Made by a program: the position numbers and the translations under genes. This document shows, piece by piece, positions 53,931 through 64,000 of a DNA stretch of 64,000 nucleotides. Source of the stretch: Nigrospora sphaerica (Eukaryota; Ascomycota; Sordariomycetes; Amphisphaeriales; Apiosporaceae); contig JAGVVL010000015.1 of assembly GCA_018287875.1 (NCBI GenBank), positions 1,922,001 to 1,986,000 of the forward strand, written 5' to 3'. Position 1 is the stretch's first letter; every line of letters starts with the position of its first letter. The notes below the pieces were generated by a model. It saw nothing but the letters and a program-made list of their open reading frames with translations. It ran no database searches and was not told the DNA's origin.

Positions 53931-56765
53931 CTAGTGTCCTACGACGGCCAATTTCTCGTACACCATTCGCCTCACCATTTGCACTGTATCTGTCTCCCAG
54001 CCGGCGGCCTCAACACTGATGCGTCCCGCCGTGGCCGCCTTCCGGACAATGACCGAGTTCTGCACCAACAGGGTTCCCTCACCCATGAATTCTGTCGAGT
54101 AGCCGCTGTCGCGCAGGTCCTTGCGAAGGTTGGCCAGGCGGAGATCGCCCACGTGGAATGGCGTCACCGTGTGCGACGCCGCCATGCCGGCCAGGGCCGC
54201 CGGCGTGTCGAGAACGAACGTGTTCTCCCCCACCGTGAGGCGGCCGATCAGCGTCGCTATTCGGACGCCGCCAACTTCCTGCCACCGGAGGCTCTTGACC
54301 AGCGTCGGCGCCAGGTTCACGTTGTAGGCGTTGGTGTCGGCCGAGGCATCCACCGAAGCGCCCATGTCCGGCTTGAAGATGTCCATGGGGTTCTGAGCCG
54401 TAAGCTGCGGTAGATCGGCCGCGAGCTCGTCCGTGTCTTCGGCGCTCCCGCCCGTGAGAACCAGCTTGCGTGGTTGGATGAGGGGTATCAGCATGTGCAA
54501 GCTCCGCTTGTCATGGATCCCGCTAAAGTCGATGAAGGCAATCTTCAGGTTCACCGTGATGGTCTCGGTCGTGATGGCGAGTCTGTAAGGGCCCGTTGTC
54601 GTATCGTCCTCCTCGTCCGGGACATCGTCCAACTCGCTGATCTTGGGGCCGTCCGTCACCGCCACCTCTTGCTCGTCCGCAACGTTGCCTTCGAGCTTGG
54701 GCCGCTTGTCGGGGCCCGAGCCTTGGTGGCCCTTGTGAGGAGCCGAGTCGGCCCATTTTCGTTTCTTGCCCAGGTGAGGCTCGGCCTCGTCTTTCCCTGC
54801 CACCTCGCCGTCTTGCCCATCCTCGTCGCGCTCCTCAGCCTTGACGAAGTCCTCGAGCCGGATGAGCTCGCCATATTCGTCAGCACGTCTCCTCTGCACT
54901 GGCACCGGAAACATGGCGTCCCGTCCCGATTTACCACGGACATCGTAGTCGTAAACCCCCCTTTTCTTCAGGAGAATATTAGGGCCCAGGTCCTCGTCCG
55001 TCAGCACCGCCTTTTTCCGCGTTGCTCTTCCCAGCGTGGTCGCCACGTTCAGTGCCTTTCCTTGCTGGTGCGTCTCCGAATCTTCCGAGTCCGACGAGGA
55101 TTCCGACGAGACATCGTCGTCATCCAGCGTCGTCTCCAAGGCAGTGCCACCGCCGCTTTGCACCGTGTCTTGCAGCTGGCGCTGCTGAGCCAACCAGAAT
55201 CGGTAAACGGCGAGATCGTCCCCCTCCAGCGGCTGCCTCAGCGCATTGCGGACCTCGGCTTCACGTCCCTCGCCCGATACCTGGGCGAGCACGCCGTCGG
55301 CCACGCCCGTCTTGAGAGTATCGGAACCTTCCTTTTCACTCTCGGCGACGGCGTCACGCCACCATCGGTAAAAGGTGCTGGCGAGCGCAGTGCTGCCGTC
55401 GGATGGCGGCGCAGGGAGCCCTGTGAGGATAACCAAGTTCTTTGGGTCGTGCACGAGCGCCCGGAAGGTATCCTTAGAAAACCCCCACTCCAGGCTCGAG
55501 TCACTGGCCAGGATGACCTTGCCCACGGGACTAGCACCCTCCGAGTTGCTTGCGAGGAGCCGGTCTACCTGGCCCTTGCGGTCAAGCAGCTTCAAGAACT
55601 TGAAATCGAAAGGCCCCCCTTGTTTGGACGCGTTCGCGCCATCTCCCGGGCCGTTGGCTCGTTTGGACCCGTCCGCCACGTCTTCAAACTCTTGTACAAT
55701 GCGCTCGTCCATCCATTCCAGCATGCTCCGAGCATACCTCATCGTACTGTGGATACTGCGCCCGGCCAGATAAAGACCAGCAGAGTGAAGCTGGCCGTTT
55801 GTCGAAGCGTGTCGGCGCCACGCATGTTCCATCAAGTAAGCGAGCTCTAGAACACGCGCGCTTGAATCGACTGGGATCAAGACGGTCCCGCCCTGGGCAA
55901 CACAGGCCTGGACCGTCTCGAGAAGTGGATCGTCTCTCTTCGCCCTCGGCAGAGCCGGCTTCGTTGCGCCCTTACTGCTGCACACGAGCGCCGTCGGCTT
56001 TCGCAGCTGCTCGATAACTTCTGCCCCGCCACCCCCTGCCCCGCCCAGCCAGGCGGCGCCGGCGTAGACATTCTCTCTTCCTTGATTCCAATCCACGGCA
56101 TAAACGATGGACTCCAACCCATGTTGTATATGCCAAATGGTGCCTCCCAACGTGCTACCCGAGTTGTGGGCGGTTATGGTCAGGCCATTCAGCGGAGGCG
56201 AGAAGGGCGAAGCGAGCGGCTGGTGAGGCTGAGAGTATTTGAGGGCGTGGATAAGCGAGAAGTAGGTGGCAATCTCGGGATGCGTAGGGGGCTGAAGGAG
56301 GATATTGGATTCGGAAGAGGGAGCTTGAGAGTTGTACGAGTAAGACAGCTCATTGAGCGAGCCCTTGGGGATGGTCGTGGCGGCGGCAGGGGTAGAAGCG
56401 TACAGCTCCTGTATGAGGGTGCGGCCAAGGGAGATGACGGGCGTGGTCGCGTACACGGGTATGCGCGTAAACTGCGGAATGTGCTTGCAGCAGTGGGCGA
56501 ATGCGCCGAGGTGGGATATCGTCGCGTGGGTGAGGAGGACAAGCGACAGTGTCGGGACCTGTCTGTGAACGGCAATGTTTAGCTTGACGGTGTTTGCCGC
56601 GGGCACGCGCTTCACCTACTTCTCGAGCTCCTTGAGCTTCTGGGGATCGAAGGTCTCGTCCCAGCCAACGTCGACCAGCACCTTGATGCCGCCGTCGAGC
56701 TCCAGGATGGACTGGACGGCCGTCGACTCCGACCGCGCCCCTTGCAGGGACGTGAAGGTGAACAT
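53931..56765 (-). CDS. cft2: Cleavage and polyadenylation factor CPSF100/Cft2
   Basis: Two exons (minus order 56620-56765, 53931-56562) give 925 residues. The N-terminus MFTFTSLQGA, then VQSILELDGGIKVLVDVGWDETFD, is typical of CPSF100. The metallo-beta-lactamase core follows: VLLTHATISHLGAFAHC, where the zinc motif HxHxDH of the endonuclease CPSF73 is degenerate (HATISH, residues 61-66), as expected for the inactive partner. The beta-CASP part includes GGTVLIPVDSSARVLELAYLMEH and GKVILASDSSLEWGFSK. A long acidic, Ser-rich insert (SSESSSDSEDSET, DDVPDEEDDTT) precedes the C-terminal domain (IAFIDFSGIHDKRSLHMLIPLIQPRKLVLTGGS). Cft2 pairs with Ysh1/CPSF73 in the nuclear mRNA 3'-end cleavage complex. 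The 57-base intron lies just after the first beta strands. It shares a 1.05 kb divergent promoter region with sec24. Confidence 0.95.
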
Positions 56766-57815
56766 GCTGACGGACTACGAAGGGCACGCGCACGCGATGG
56801 CAATGGGCGATGGGCGGGAAGCGGCGTAGGGCTTCACTTGGGTGCTGCAGATGGGATTCCGCGATGCGACGGTGGCATCCTTGTGCACACGGGCACTAGC
56901 AGGGCGTCAAATCGACGACATTCACTGAAGCAAGGCTGTCCACTGGAGTCGCAGTACAATTGCGTCGAGCACGAGGTGTGTTGTGAAGTGGTGCGTGGTG
57001 TATGGCGTCCAACACGGGAATCGAGTGCGCCGGGTCGTGTCCCGTCCTTCTCGGCAACGATTGGCTACGATGGGCGAGCGGAATGAAGCCACAAGATCGC
57101 GTTCAAGACGACAAAAGTTAGCGCTGTTCCCGTCATTGCTCCGGGCCATCGATCACTGATCCCTGTCGGCAGCACAGCAGTCGAACAGGCGCAGCTTCCC
57201 GTTTGTCGGTTTAAGCTACGTGGGGCGCGGCCGGAAAAAGGCGTTCGGACGGGAGAATGGCCAGTAGAAGTACAAATGCAGACAGGTCACGGCCTGACAG
57301 CCGAGTCTTACGGAGGTACATAGAGGTCCATTGTTTGATGGTGGCAGTTTTCGTACCTCTGCACAGAGCCTGCTGTCAGGCACGAGTTAAGTACAACACG
57401 AGGTCATCACGGAAGGTACGTACACGCTTCCATTTGCTGCTCAGCTATGCACGACTAGTGCAGGAAAGAGCTTCCGCTACCTCCATCTACGCAGACCGGG
57501 GTCCTGCACTCTCAACTCGCCAGGGTGGCCAGAACCACACATATGGGCCTCTGACAATAAAGCCCATAGTCTTCCCCGTATCCCATGAAGAGCAACCCGC
57601 CGCTTCAGACGCTGCCAATGCCGCTGGATCTCCTTCTCACCAGAGCCGGCATGCCGAAACACTGATTGCCCGCGCAGATCTACGGCCTCGCCAATTGCCT
57701 TGGGCCTGCTCTCGATTGTTGACCCTGCCATCGTCAGCTCCCCACCATCATTACACCGCGCTTTCACCTTCGCCAATACACCCTTGACTCACGACGCAAC
57801 GACGCAGTCGCCACC
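56766..57815. promoter_or_regulatory. Divergent promoter region of cft2 and sec24
   Basis: The only non-coding sequence between two essential genes transcribed away from each other. There is no TATA box at a convincing position on either side. The last 100 bases before the sec24 ATG are pyrimidine-rich. Separate promoters are as likely as a shared one. Confidence 0.5.
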
Positions 57816-60800
57816 ATGGCCGACTACGGCATGTACCATGCCCTCGGGCAGGGCGAGCAGCTTGATCCCAATGATCCCAATCGCACCGGCCAGCCCGCGC
57901 CTCCGCAGTTCGTTCCGCCGGTTGCGCAGCAGTACCAGCAGGGGGCCCCCTCTCCTCAGCCCGGCCAGCAGTACTACCAGGGTGGCGCGCCGCCGCCCAT
58001 GGGAGGCCCCTCGCCCGCTGCTGCCCAAGGATACGCGCCCCCTCATGGTCAGGACATGTACGGCGGCCAGGCACCGCCAGCGCAAGACCTGACATCGCAA
58101 ATGGCCGGCCTGGGCATCGCCGACGGGCATCAAGCGGCACGGAAGAAGAAGAAGGACCGTCACGCCTTCCACAACGTCGAAGCTCCCAGTGGCTCCCCGC
58201 AAGCCTACAACGGGATACCGCCCGTCGGCACCCCGGCGAACGCCTTTCTCAATGCCGACCCTGCGGCCTCGGCCGGCGGCCAGTTCGTTGGCGCGCCTAT
58301 GACCCCAACTCCGTTCTCGCAAGGCCAATTCCCAGCGCCTGTCAGCGGGCCCTTCGATCCCACGGCTGCCACAGCTGCCGAGTTTGCCGCGCGACAGAGC
58401 GCCGATTCGACCCAGCATTCGTCCTTTGCGCAGTCTTCCGGCGGCGGCCAGGTCTCGCCCGACGATATCCCGAGCGTCCCCATCTCGAGAGACATACCAC
58501 AGCAGTTTTACCTCAGCAATGTATACCCGACGTTCGAGCGCCATGTGCCCCCGCCCGCCACCGTTGCGTTTGTGGCGCACGACCAAGGTAACTCGGCGCC
58601 CAGATACACGCGGTTGACGATGAACAACATTCCGTCGAGCGCCGAGGGCCTGAGCAGCACCGGTCTTCCGCTGGGTCTCGTAATCCAGCCCTTGGCGAAA
58701 CTCCAGCCCGGCGAAATGGAAGTCCCCGTATTGGACTTTGGCGATGTGGGACCGCCGAGATGCCGGCGTTGCAGGGCCTACATCAATCCCTTCATGATGT
58801 TCCGTTCAGGCGGCAGCAAGTTCGTTTGCAACCTGTGCACCTACCCTAATGATACCCCGTCCGAATACTTTTGCGCCACCACCCCACAAGGTGTGCGAGT
58901 GGACCGAGACCAGCGCCCTGAATTGTGCCGTGGCACGGTCGAGTACCTGGTCCCTAAGGAGTACTGGACTAAAGAGCCAGTCGGCCTGAACTGGCTCTTC
59001 GCCATCGACGTGACGCAGGAGGCGTACAACCGGGGCTTCTTGGAGGCCTTTTGTGAAGGTATCCTGGCCGCCCTCTACGCGCCCGACGGCAGCGGCAATG
59101 ACTCCGGGGAGGATGGAGAGCCCAAACGCAGGTTACCTCCCGGCTCCAAGGTGGGCTTCATTACGTACGACAAGGATATCCAATTCTACAACTGCAACCC
59201 GGCTCTGGAACAAGCACAGATGTTGGTCATGCCCGACATCGAGGATCCGTTTTTGCCGCTTAGCGATGGCTTGTTTGTCGATCCTTACGAGTCGAGAGCG
59301 GTCATCACAAGCCTCCTCACCAGACTGCCGACCCTCTTCGCCAACATCAAGTCCCCCGAACCTGCTCTGCTGCCAACCCTGAGGTCGGCCGTGGCTGCGT
59401 TGGAGAAGACGGGCGGCAAGGTCATTTGCTCGTTATCGGCCCTGCCAACGTGGGGTCCCGGACGGCTCTTCATGAGAGACGACGGGAAACACCTGGGCGG
59501 TGAGATCGACAAGAAGCTCTTTAACACTGAGCATCCCGAGTGGAAGAAGGTGGCCGAGAAAATGACGGCGGCCGGTGTGGGCATCGACTTTTTCTTGGCC
59601 GCCCCCGCCGGCGGGTATCTCGACATCGCCACCGTTGGTCACGTTGCCGCGACGACTGGCGGAGAGACGTTTTACTACCCCAACTTCGTGGCAGGCCGAG
59701 ACAACGCCAAGCTCTCGTTGGAGATCAAGCACACGGTGACACGGGAGACGGGCTACCAGGCGCTGATGAAGGTGCGGTGCTCGAACGGCCTCCAAATCTC
59801 GGGCTACCACGGCAACTTTATCCAGCACACGTTTGGTGCCGACCTCGAGATCGGCGTCATCGATGCGGACAAGAGCGTGGGTGTGACCTTCGGTTACGAC
59901 GGCAAGCTTGACTCGAAGCTGGATGCTCACTTCCAGGTCGCTCTCCTCTACACGACGGCCTCCGGCCAGCGACGCGTCCGGTGCCAGAACATTATCGCTA
60001 GCGTGAGCGACGTGGCGAGGGAATGCATGAAGTTTGTCGACCAGGACAGCGTCTACACGATCTTGGCCAAGGAAGCGGCCACCAAGCTGGCTACGACGTC
60101 CAGTTCGCAGAAAGACATTCGTCTCTGGCTGACCGAGAAGACCATTGACGTGCTGGCGTGCTACAAAAAGAATTTTGCGGCTTCCGGACACCCACCTGGC
60201 CAGCTGGTGATGCCCGAGAGGCTAAAGGAGTTCCCCATGTACATGCTCGGCCTCGTTAAGTGCCGTGCTTTCAAGGGGGGTAGCGAAACGTCGGACCGGA
60301 GAGTCCACGAGATGCGCATGATCCGCTCAATGGGCCCGGCCGAGCTCAGTTTGTACCTGTACCCCCGCATGATTCCCATTCACAACATGAACCCCGAGGA
60401 CGGCTTCGCCGACGAGAACGGCCATTTGAAGGTGCCGCCGGCCCTGCGCCTGTCGTTCGCGCGGGTGGAGCCGGGCGGCGTATACCTGGTGGACAACGGC
60501 CAGCAGTGCCTGCTGTGGCTCCACAGCCAGACGTCGCCCAACCTGCTCGTCGATCTCTTCGGCGAGGGCAAGGACAGCCTCCAGGCCCTCGACCCCTACA
60601 GCTCGAGCCTCCCGGTCCTCGAGACCCACCTCAACGCGCAGGTGCGCAACATCCTCGAGTTCATGCGGACGATGCGCGGCTCCAAGGCCCTCACCATCCA
60701 GCTGGCCCGCCAGGGCATAGACGGCTCTGAGTACGAGTTCGCGCGCATGCTGGTCGAAGACCGCAACAACGAGGCCCAGAGCTACGTGGACTGGCTGGTG

Positions 60801-61005
60801 CACATCCACAAGGGAGTGCAGTTGGAGGTGAGTAACGCCATGCTTTCCCGCTCGCCGTTCAGTTGGTAGACACTTTTAGGAGGGGGCTCGTTTTGTCTTT
60901 TGCTGACGGTGTGTCTCCCAGCTCGTTGGTCAACGGAAGAAGGAAATCGAGGAGAACTCGGGCGTCATGTCCAACTTCGCCGGTTTGCGACCACAGTACT
61001 GGTGA
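57816..61005 (+). CDS. sec24: COPII coat protein Sec24
   Basis: Two exons (57816-60827, 60922-61005) give 1031 residues. The first 270 residues are Pro/Gln/Gly-rich and disordered, with a basic KKKKDRHAFHN patch. The zinc ribbon is Cys316, 319, 338 and 341 (CX2C-X18-CX2C) in PPRCRRCRAYINPFMMF. The trunk follows: GLNWLFAIDVTQEAYNRGFLEAFCEGI, VGFITYDKDIQFYN, FLPLSDGLFVDPYESR, then AGVGIDFFLAAPAGGYLDIATVGHVAATTGGETFYYPNF, the beta-sandwich, the helical region and the gelsolin fold (VYLVDNGQQCLLWLH). The second exon codes the conserved end VMSNFAGLRPQYW. Sec24 selects cargo at ER exit sites and pairs with Sec23. If the 94-base intron is retained, translation ends after 13 extra codons. Confidence 0.97.
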
Positions 61006-61609
61006 CGAGGGGACGACAGCGCGGAGTGGAAAGGGATTTACAATTAACTCTGGGTGTGACAGCACGTACTAGAAAGAATCTATTACCAGCCGATTCAGTG
61101 GAGCAACAACAGTTAGGGCGGGGGCCAGGCCCCCGCGGAAATTTATCCTTCCTGATGAAGGGCGTTGCGGGATGTCTGTTCATCAGGCAGGGCGTGATGA
61201 GTTCTGCAGACAAATCAGCACGTCTCGGGAGGCCGAGCACAATCCGGTAGGTATACAGAACACTGCCCATCCAGCAAGGCATTCCCGTGGTCCACACACT
61301 GGCAGCGGAGGGATTTGGATAATGATGTGCATAATGTCGGTGTACCCCTGGCGACCGAAGCACCGGTGTACCCGAAACAAAGTAGTTCTGTAGCCCTCTT
61401 CCGCCTCCCGTCGACCTGTAGCCTCTGCACCATATCGATGTCCTACGCCCGCTTGCACGCCCATGAGGTGTCGTTCGGCGGTCATGCCAACACCCCGTCC
61501 GCGCCGGATTGGTCCACGCGAGCCTCTCACCACGATAACGGCCCGGCAGGGAAGCCTCGGGCCCGCCTCGCGGTCATGAGCAGAGCCGAGAGCGCCGCCA
61601 AAAAGTGCT
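61006..61609. other. Convergent 3' spacer (sec24 / NPF protein)
   Basis: About 600 bases containing both 3' flanks. A frame at 61183-61635 on the minus strand overlaps the downstream gene and shows no domain; nothing else is seen. Confidence 0.5.
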
Positions 61610-63493
61610 TCACATCTTGCCCCCCATGGCGGCATTTAGCTCCATCTGCAGCGCCTCCAGGTCTTTCAATATATCGGCGCCCGCCCCCGTGGGGATTTCA
61701 AAGTCGGCAGGATCAGCTACCGGCTTGCCTGCACTGCCCCTACTGCCCCCTCTGCCTCGGGGCGGCGGTGGCGGTGGCGGAATACCACCCCCTTCCTTTT
61801 CCTTGCTCACTCTCATGCTTCCCATCTCCAAGGAACTGATACTGTGAGGCCTTCGTGTGCTGGAATGCCGAGCTGGCGGCGGGGGCGGGGGCGACAACTT
61901 TGGGAAGCCATCTTTCGACGTGGTCACGGTGGCCATGGCTCCACCGGTAGAGGGTTGGTCCGGCACCGCCCCTTTAGGTGAGCTGGTCCCGTCACTACCG
62001 GCCAGGCTGGAGAGAGAAACAAAGCTGGATCCGCTGGGGCTGATGACGGAACTGGCTGATCTACCATGGGCCGGCCGCCTTGGGGGAGGAGGAGCTGGCG
62101 CCGCAGCGCCGCGTAAGCTCTCGGCGCGTGAGCGGCTCGATTCCATGGAGCCGCGCGGCAGGTCTTCCTCTCCGGGTGACGCCACTTGGGGTGATACCTG
62201 CGTTTCGGCGCGCCCTTGCCCATGCCCTAGGCGGCGTGGTGGAGGAGCTGCGGGCTTGCGAGTACTGGCAACCGTGCCTGTGCTGACTTGTGACTCGGAT
62301 CGGCTCCTGGTACCTGCAGGAGGGGTAGGCGGGCGCGGGTTGGTGGTGAGGTCTGCCAGAGCCTCGGGCAGTTTCCCGGCGGCCTCACGATCGAACGGAG
62401 ATTCGGTTCCGTCCTCTGTACGGCGGTTTGGGGGGAGTGGCAGTGGTTTGTTGACATCAGAAGCCGATGGTGGCGTACTTTGTCGGGAGAGAGGCTGGTT
62501 CGTGTCGATGGATGTCGGCCGCCTAGGGTCCCGGGTTGCGCCGCCCGGAGCCGCCTCGGCGCCCAGCTCGATCTTGATGAGCTTCCCATGCCTGGAGCTC
62601 GGAGGCGGTGGCTTCTTGCGCCCGGACGCCGACTGAACGGTGGATAAGGGCGAAGATGGATGGATGCCGCGGCGTTCGCCATTCTCTTCAGCCTCCGAGA
62701 TTTCATGAGACGTCCGGGGTGTCTCCTGCATGGCGTCGACGATGGACTGGCGGGACACGGAGCTGGCATCGGTGGTGCTCGCCCCATCATGGCCCTGCGT
62801 CGGCAGCGAGCCAAAAGCCGGCCCGGGGCCTGCTGCCAGCCCCGTGTTGCCCGAGTGCCCGCCGGGACCCGGCGTGCTGGCATAGCCCGTCAGGAGCAGC
62901 CTCTTGAATGAGTCCACGTCGAGTGCCCCCCTGGCACTGGATGCCGAGCCGCTCTCCCGGTCGTGTGCACTGTTTTCCAAGTGCCCGAGGGTCTTGGAGA
63001 AGGGGTTCGGTGGCGGCCGCGGCAAAGACGGTTCGCCTGCGATGTAGTGTTGCGCATCACCGTCGGTGAGCTCGGCGTGGAAGGGATCGGCCCTGCCGTC
63101 GGCGTCGTCGTCGTCCCTCGAGGCCGACGAGACGCTGCTCGCATCGTCGTAGTCGATAGGCGGATACCGAGTCGTCACGGGCACGGCGTCTTCAGGAGAG
63201 GAGGGCGGCGGCGACTGCACGCGCACCTTCTTGACGGTCTTCTTCGGTTTCGGTTGCACAGGGCTGTCGTCGCTACCATGGTAGTCGTCATATGAAGCGG
63301 GCCTGAAGGTCGTGAGCGGCGGTCGTGGGGCGGCAGGAGCAAATGGCCCATCTCCATGACCTAAGCTGGCGCTTGGGGCAGCCGACCCGCCAGGAAGGGC
63401 CGCGGTGGTGGTAGTGGCAGCAGAGAAAGAGGGGCTCCCGGATTTCCGACGGAAGGGGTTATTGGTGCCAAAGGCCGGTGATGCCGACGCCAT
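61610..63493 (-). CDS. Proline-rich NPF-motif protein, function unknown
   Basis: Single-exon frame of 627 residues from the Met at 63493; the upstream in-frame Met at 63544 adds 17 residues before the conserved-looking start MASASPAFGTNNPFRRK. The chain is mostly disordered, rich in Ser, Pro, Arg and Gly. Two NPF tripeptides (residues 12-14 and within PPPNPFSKTLGHLE) are the EH-domain binding motif used by endocytic adaptors. Polyproline stretches (SPPPPPPAR, PPPPPPPRGRG, APAPPPPRRPAHG) could bind SH3 or WW domains. Short ordered-looking blocks are DVDSFKRLLLTGYA, GKLIKIELG and the C-terminal helix ADILKDLEALQMELNAAMGGKM. This combination suggests an actin-patch or endocytosis scaffold, but that is inference. 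Nothing catalytic is visible. Confidence 0.8.
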   Translation of the reverse strand: MASASPAFGTNNPFRRKSGSPSFSAATTTTAALPGGSAAPSASLGHGDGPFAPAAPRPPLTTFRPASYDDYHGSDDSPVQPKPKKTVKKVRVQSPPPSSPEDAVPVTTRYPPIDYDDASSVSSASRDDDDADGRADPFHAELTDGDAQHYIAGEPSLPRPPPNPFSKTLGHLENSAHDRESGSASSARGALDVDSFKRLLLTGYASTPGPGGHSGNTGLAAGPGPAFGSLPTQGHDGASTTDASSVSRQSIVDAMQETPRTSHEISEAEENGERRGIHPSSPLSTVQSASGRKKPPPPSSRHGKLIKIELGAEAAPGGATRDPRRPTSIDTNQPLSRQSTPPSASDVNKPLPLPPNRRTEDGTESPFDREAAGKLPEALADLTTNPRPPTPPAGTRSRSESQVSTGTVASTRKPAAPPPRRLGHGQGRAETQVSPQVASPGEEDLPRGSMESSRSRAESLRGAAAPAPPPPRRPAHGRSASSVISPSGSSFVSLSSLAGSDGTSSPKGAVPDQPSTGGAMATVTTSKDGFPKLSPPPPPPARHSSTRRPHSISSLEMGSMRVSKEKEGGGIPPPPPPPRGRGGSRGSAGKPVADPADFEIPTGAGADILKDLEALQMELNAAMGGKM

Positions 63494-64000
63494 AGCGGGC
63501 AATTGTGCGAAGGAGGCGCGGGGGGCGATGGTGTTTACGAGCAAGCAGATGAGCGGTGGGTGTGATATCGGCCGGCCATGGCCTGGCCGCGGTGACGATT
63601 TGGGTCGGGGGGTTTCTTCGTGGAGCCCAGGGAGGAAGAAGGGGCAGGAGATGAGATGAGAGGCAGGTGGGCTAGCCGGCGATCTCGCCCCTCGAGGTAA
63701 GCAATGGCGGGCAAATCGGAGGTGGAGGGTGAGCCAGAAAAGGCCGGCGCAGCCGCAGAACGGGCGGGAGTGCAGCCGTGGAGAGCAGCAGGCCAGCTCG
63801 CGCAGCTCCAGCGGTCCGGGTTCCAGACCCCAGAGTGTGAGGGCGAGGGCGAGGGCGGCAGCGCAGTTGGGGTGCGTCTTCGCTTCGGTTCGCTTCTCGT
63901 GCTGACCTCCACTCTCTCTTTCACCCCGCCTCTGTCGTCGCCCGTGGGATAAACCAGTATTATCCTAGCAAGAGGTAGTAGGTAGTACCTCAGGTGATAG
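63494..64000. other. Upstream flank of the NPF gene, window end
   Basis: About 500 bases of promoter and leader. The last 45 bases contain GTAGTAGGTAGTACCT-like sequence of the kind frequent between genes here. No gene can be called before the window ends. Confidence 0.45.

Noticed and set aside
54474..55850. 458-codon plus-strand frame opposite cft2
   Set aside because: Antisense to conserved coding sequence and without any recognisable motif.

Overview
The window is nuclear DNA from a filamentous ascomycete (Pezizomycotina, most likely a Sordariomycete). The reasons are intron-containing genes with short introns (about 50 to 115 bases, GTRNGT donors, CTAAC-like branch sites, YAG acceptors), GC-rich and GC3-rich coding sequence, single genes separated by long intergenic spacers on both strands, and protein families such as Rox3-type Med19, fungal GH128 and Mae1-type permeases. 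I saw no rRNA, tRNA, CRISPR array, transposase or operon. The order or genus cannot be fixed from the sequence alone.

Layout. From 3 to 25 kb the genes are mostly housekeeping: an atypical Rho-like GTPase (3062-4504 +), the vacuolar Rab7 GTPase Ypt7 (6331-7372 +), the initiator-tRNA modification enzyme Rit1 (8256-9866 -), a UBA+UIM protein with a USP-like region (10179-13258 -), the E2 enzyme Cdc34 (14911-15828 -), Mediator subunit Med19 (20221-21445 +) and a lipase-like alpha/beta hydrolase with a long charged tail (22873-25206 +). From 25.6 to 53 kb the window is rich in secreted and transport proteins: a GH3 beta-glucosidase (25669-28601 -), a 5.9 kb stretch without a credible gene, a class 3 lipase (34487-35693 +), a flavin monooxygenase (36443-38038 -), Vps68 (39006-39633 +), a GPI-type GH128 glucanase (41122-42114 -), a DHA1-type MFS transporter (42934-44851 -), a small cysteine-rich secreted protein (47231-47673 -), a Mae1/TDT permease (48386-49657 -) and a GH43 enzyme with a CBM35-like tail (50940-52940 -). 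The last 10 kb is core again: CPSF100/Cft2 (53931-56765 -) and Sec24 (57816-61005 +) in divergent orientation, then a proline-rich NPF-motif protein (61610-63493 -).

How the genes relate. There is no operon-like or secondary-metabolite cluster logic. Two ubiquitin-system genes (Cdc34 and the UBA/UIM protein) are neighbours on the same strand. The central block combines extracellular degradation of glucan, galactan and lipid with uptake and export permeases and one effector-like peptide, as expected of a saprotroph or of a plant- or insect-associated fungus. Exon joins below were worked out by hand from reading frame and splice-site motifs. Nearly all give frame-consistent full-length family members; the main uncertain join is intron 1 of the GH3 gene. 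No clearly new multi-gene system was found. The most unusual items are the Rho-like GTPase with a changed switch II and no CAAX box, and the unannotatable cysteine-rich secreted peptide.
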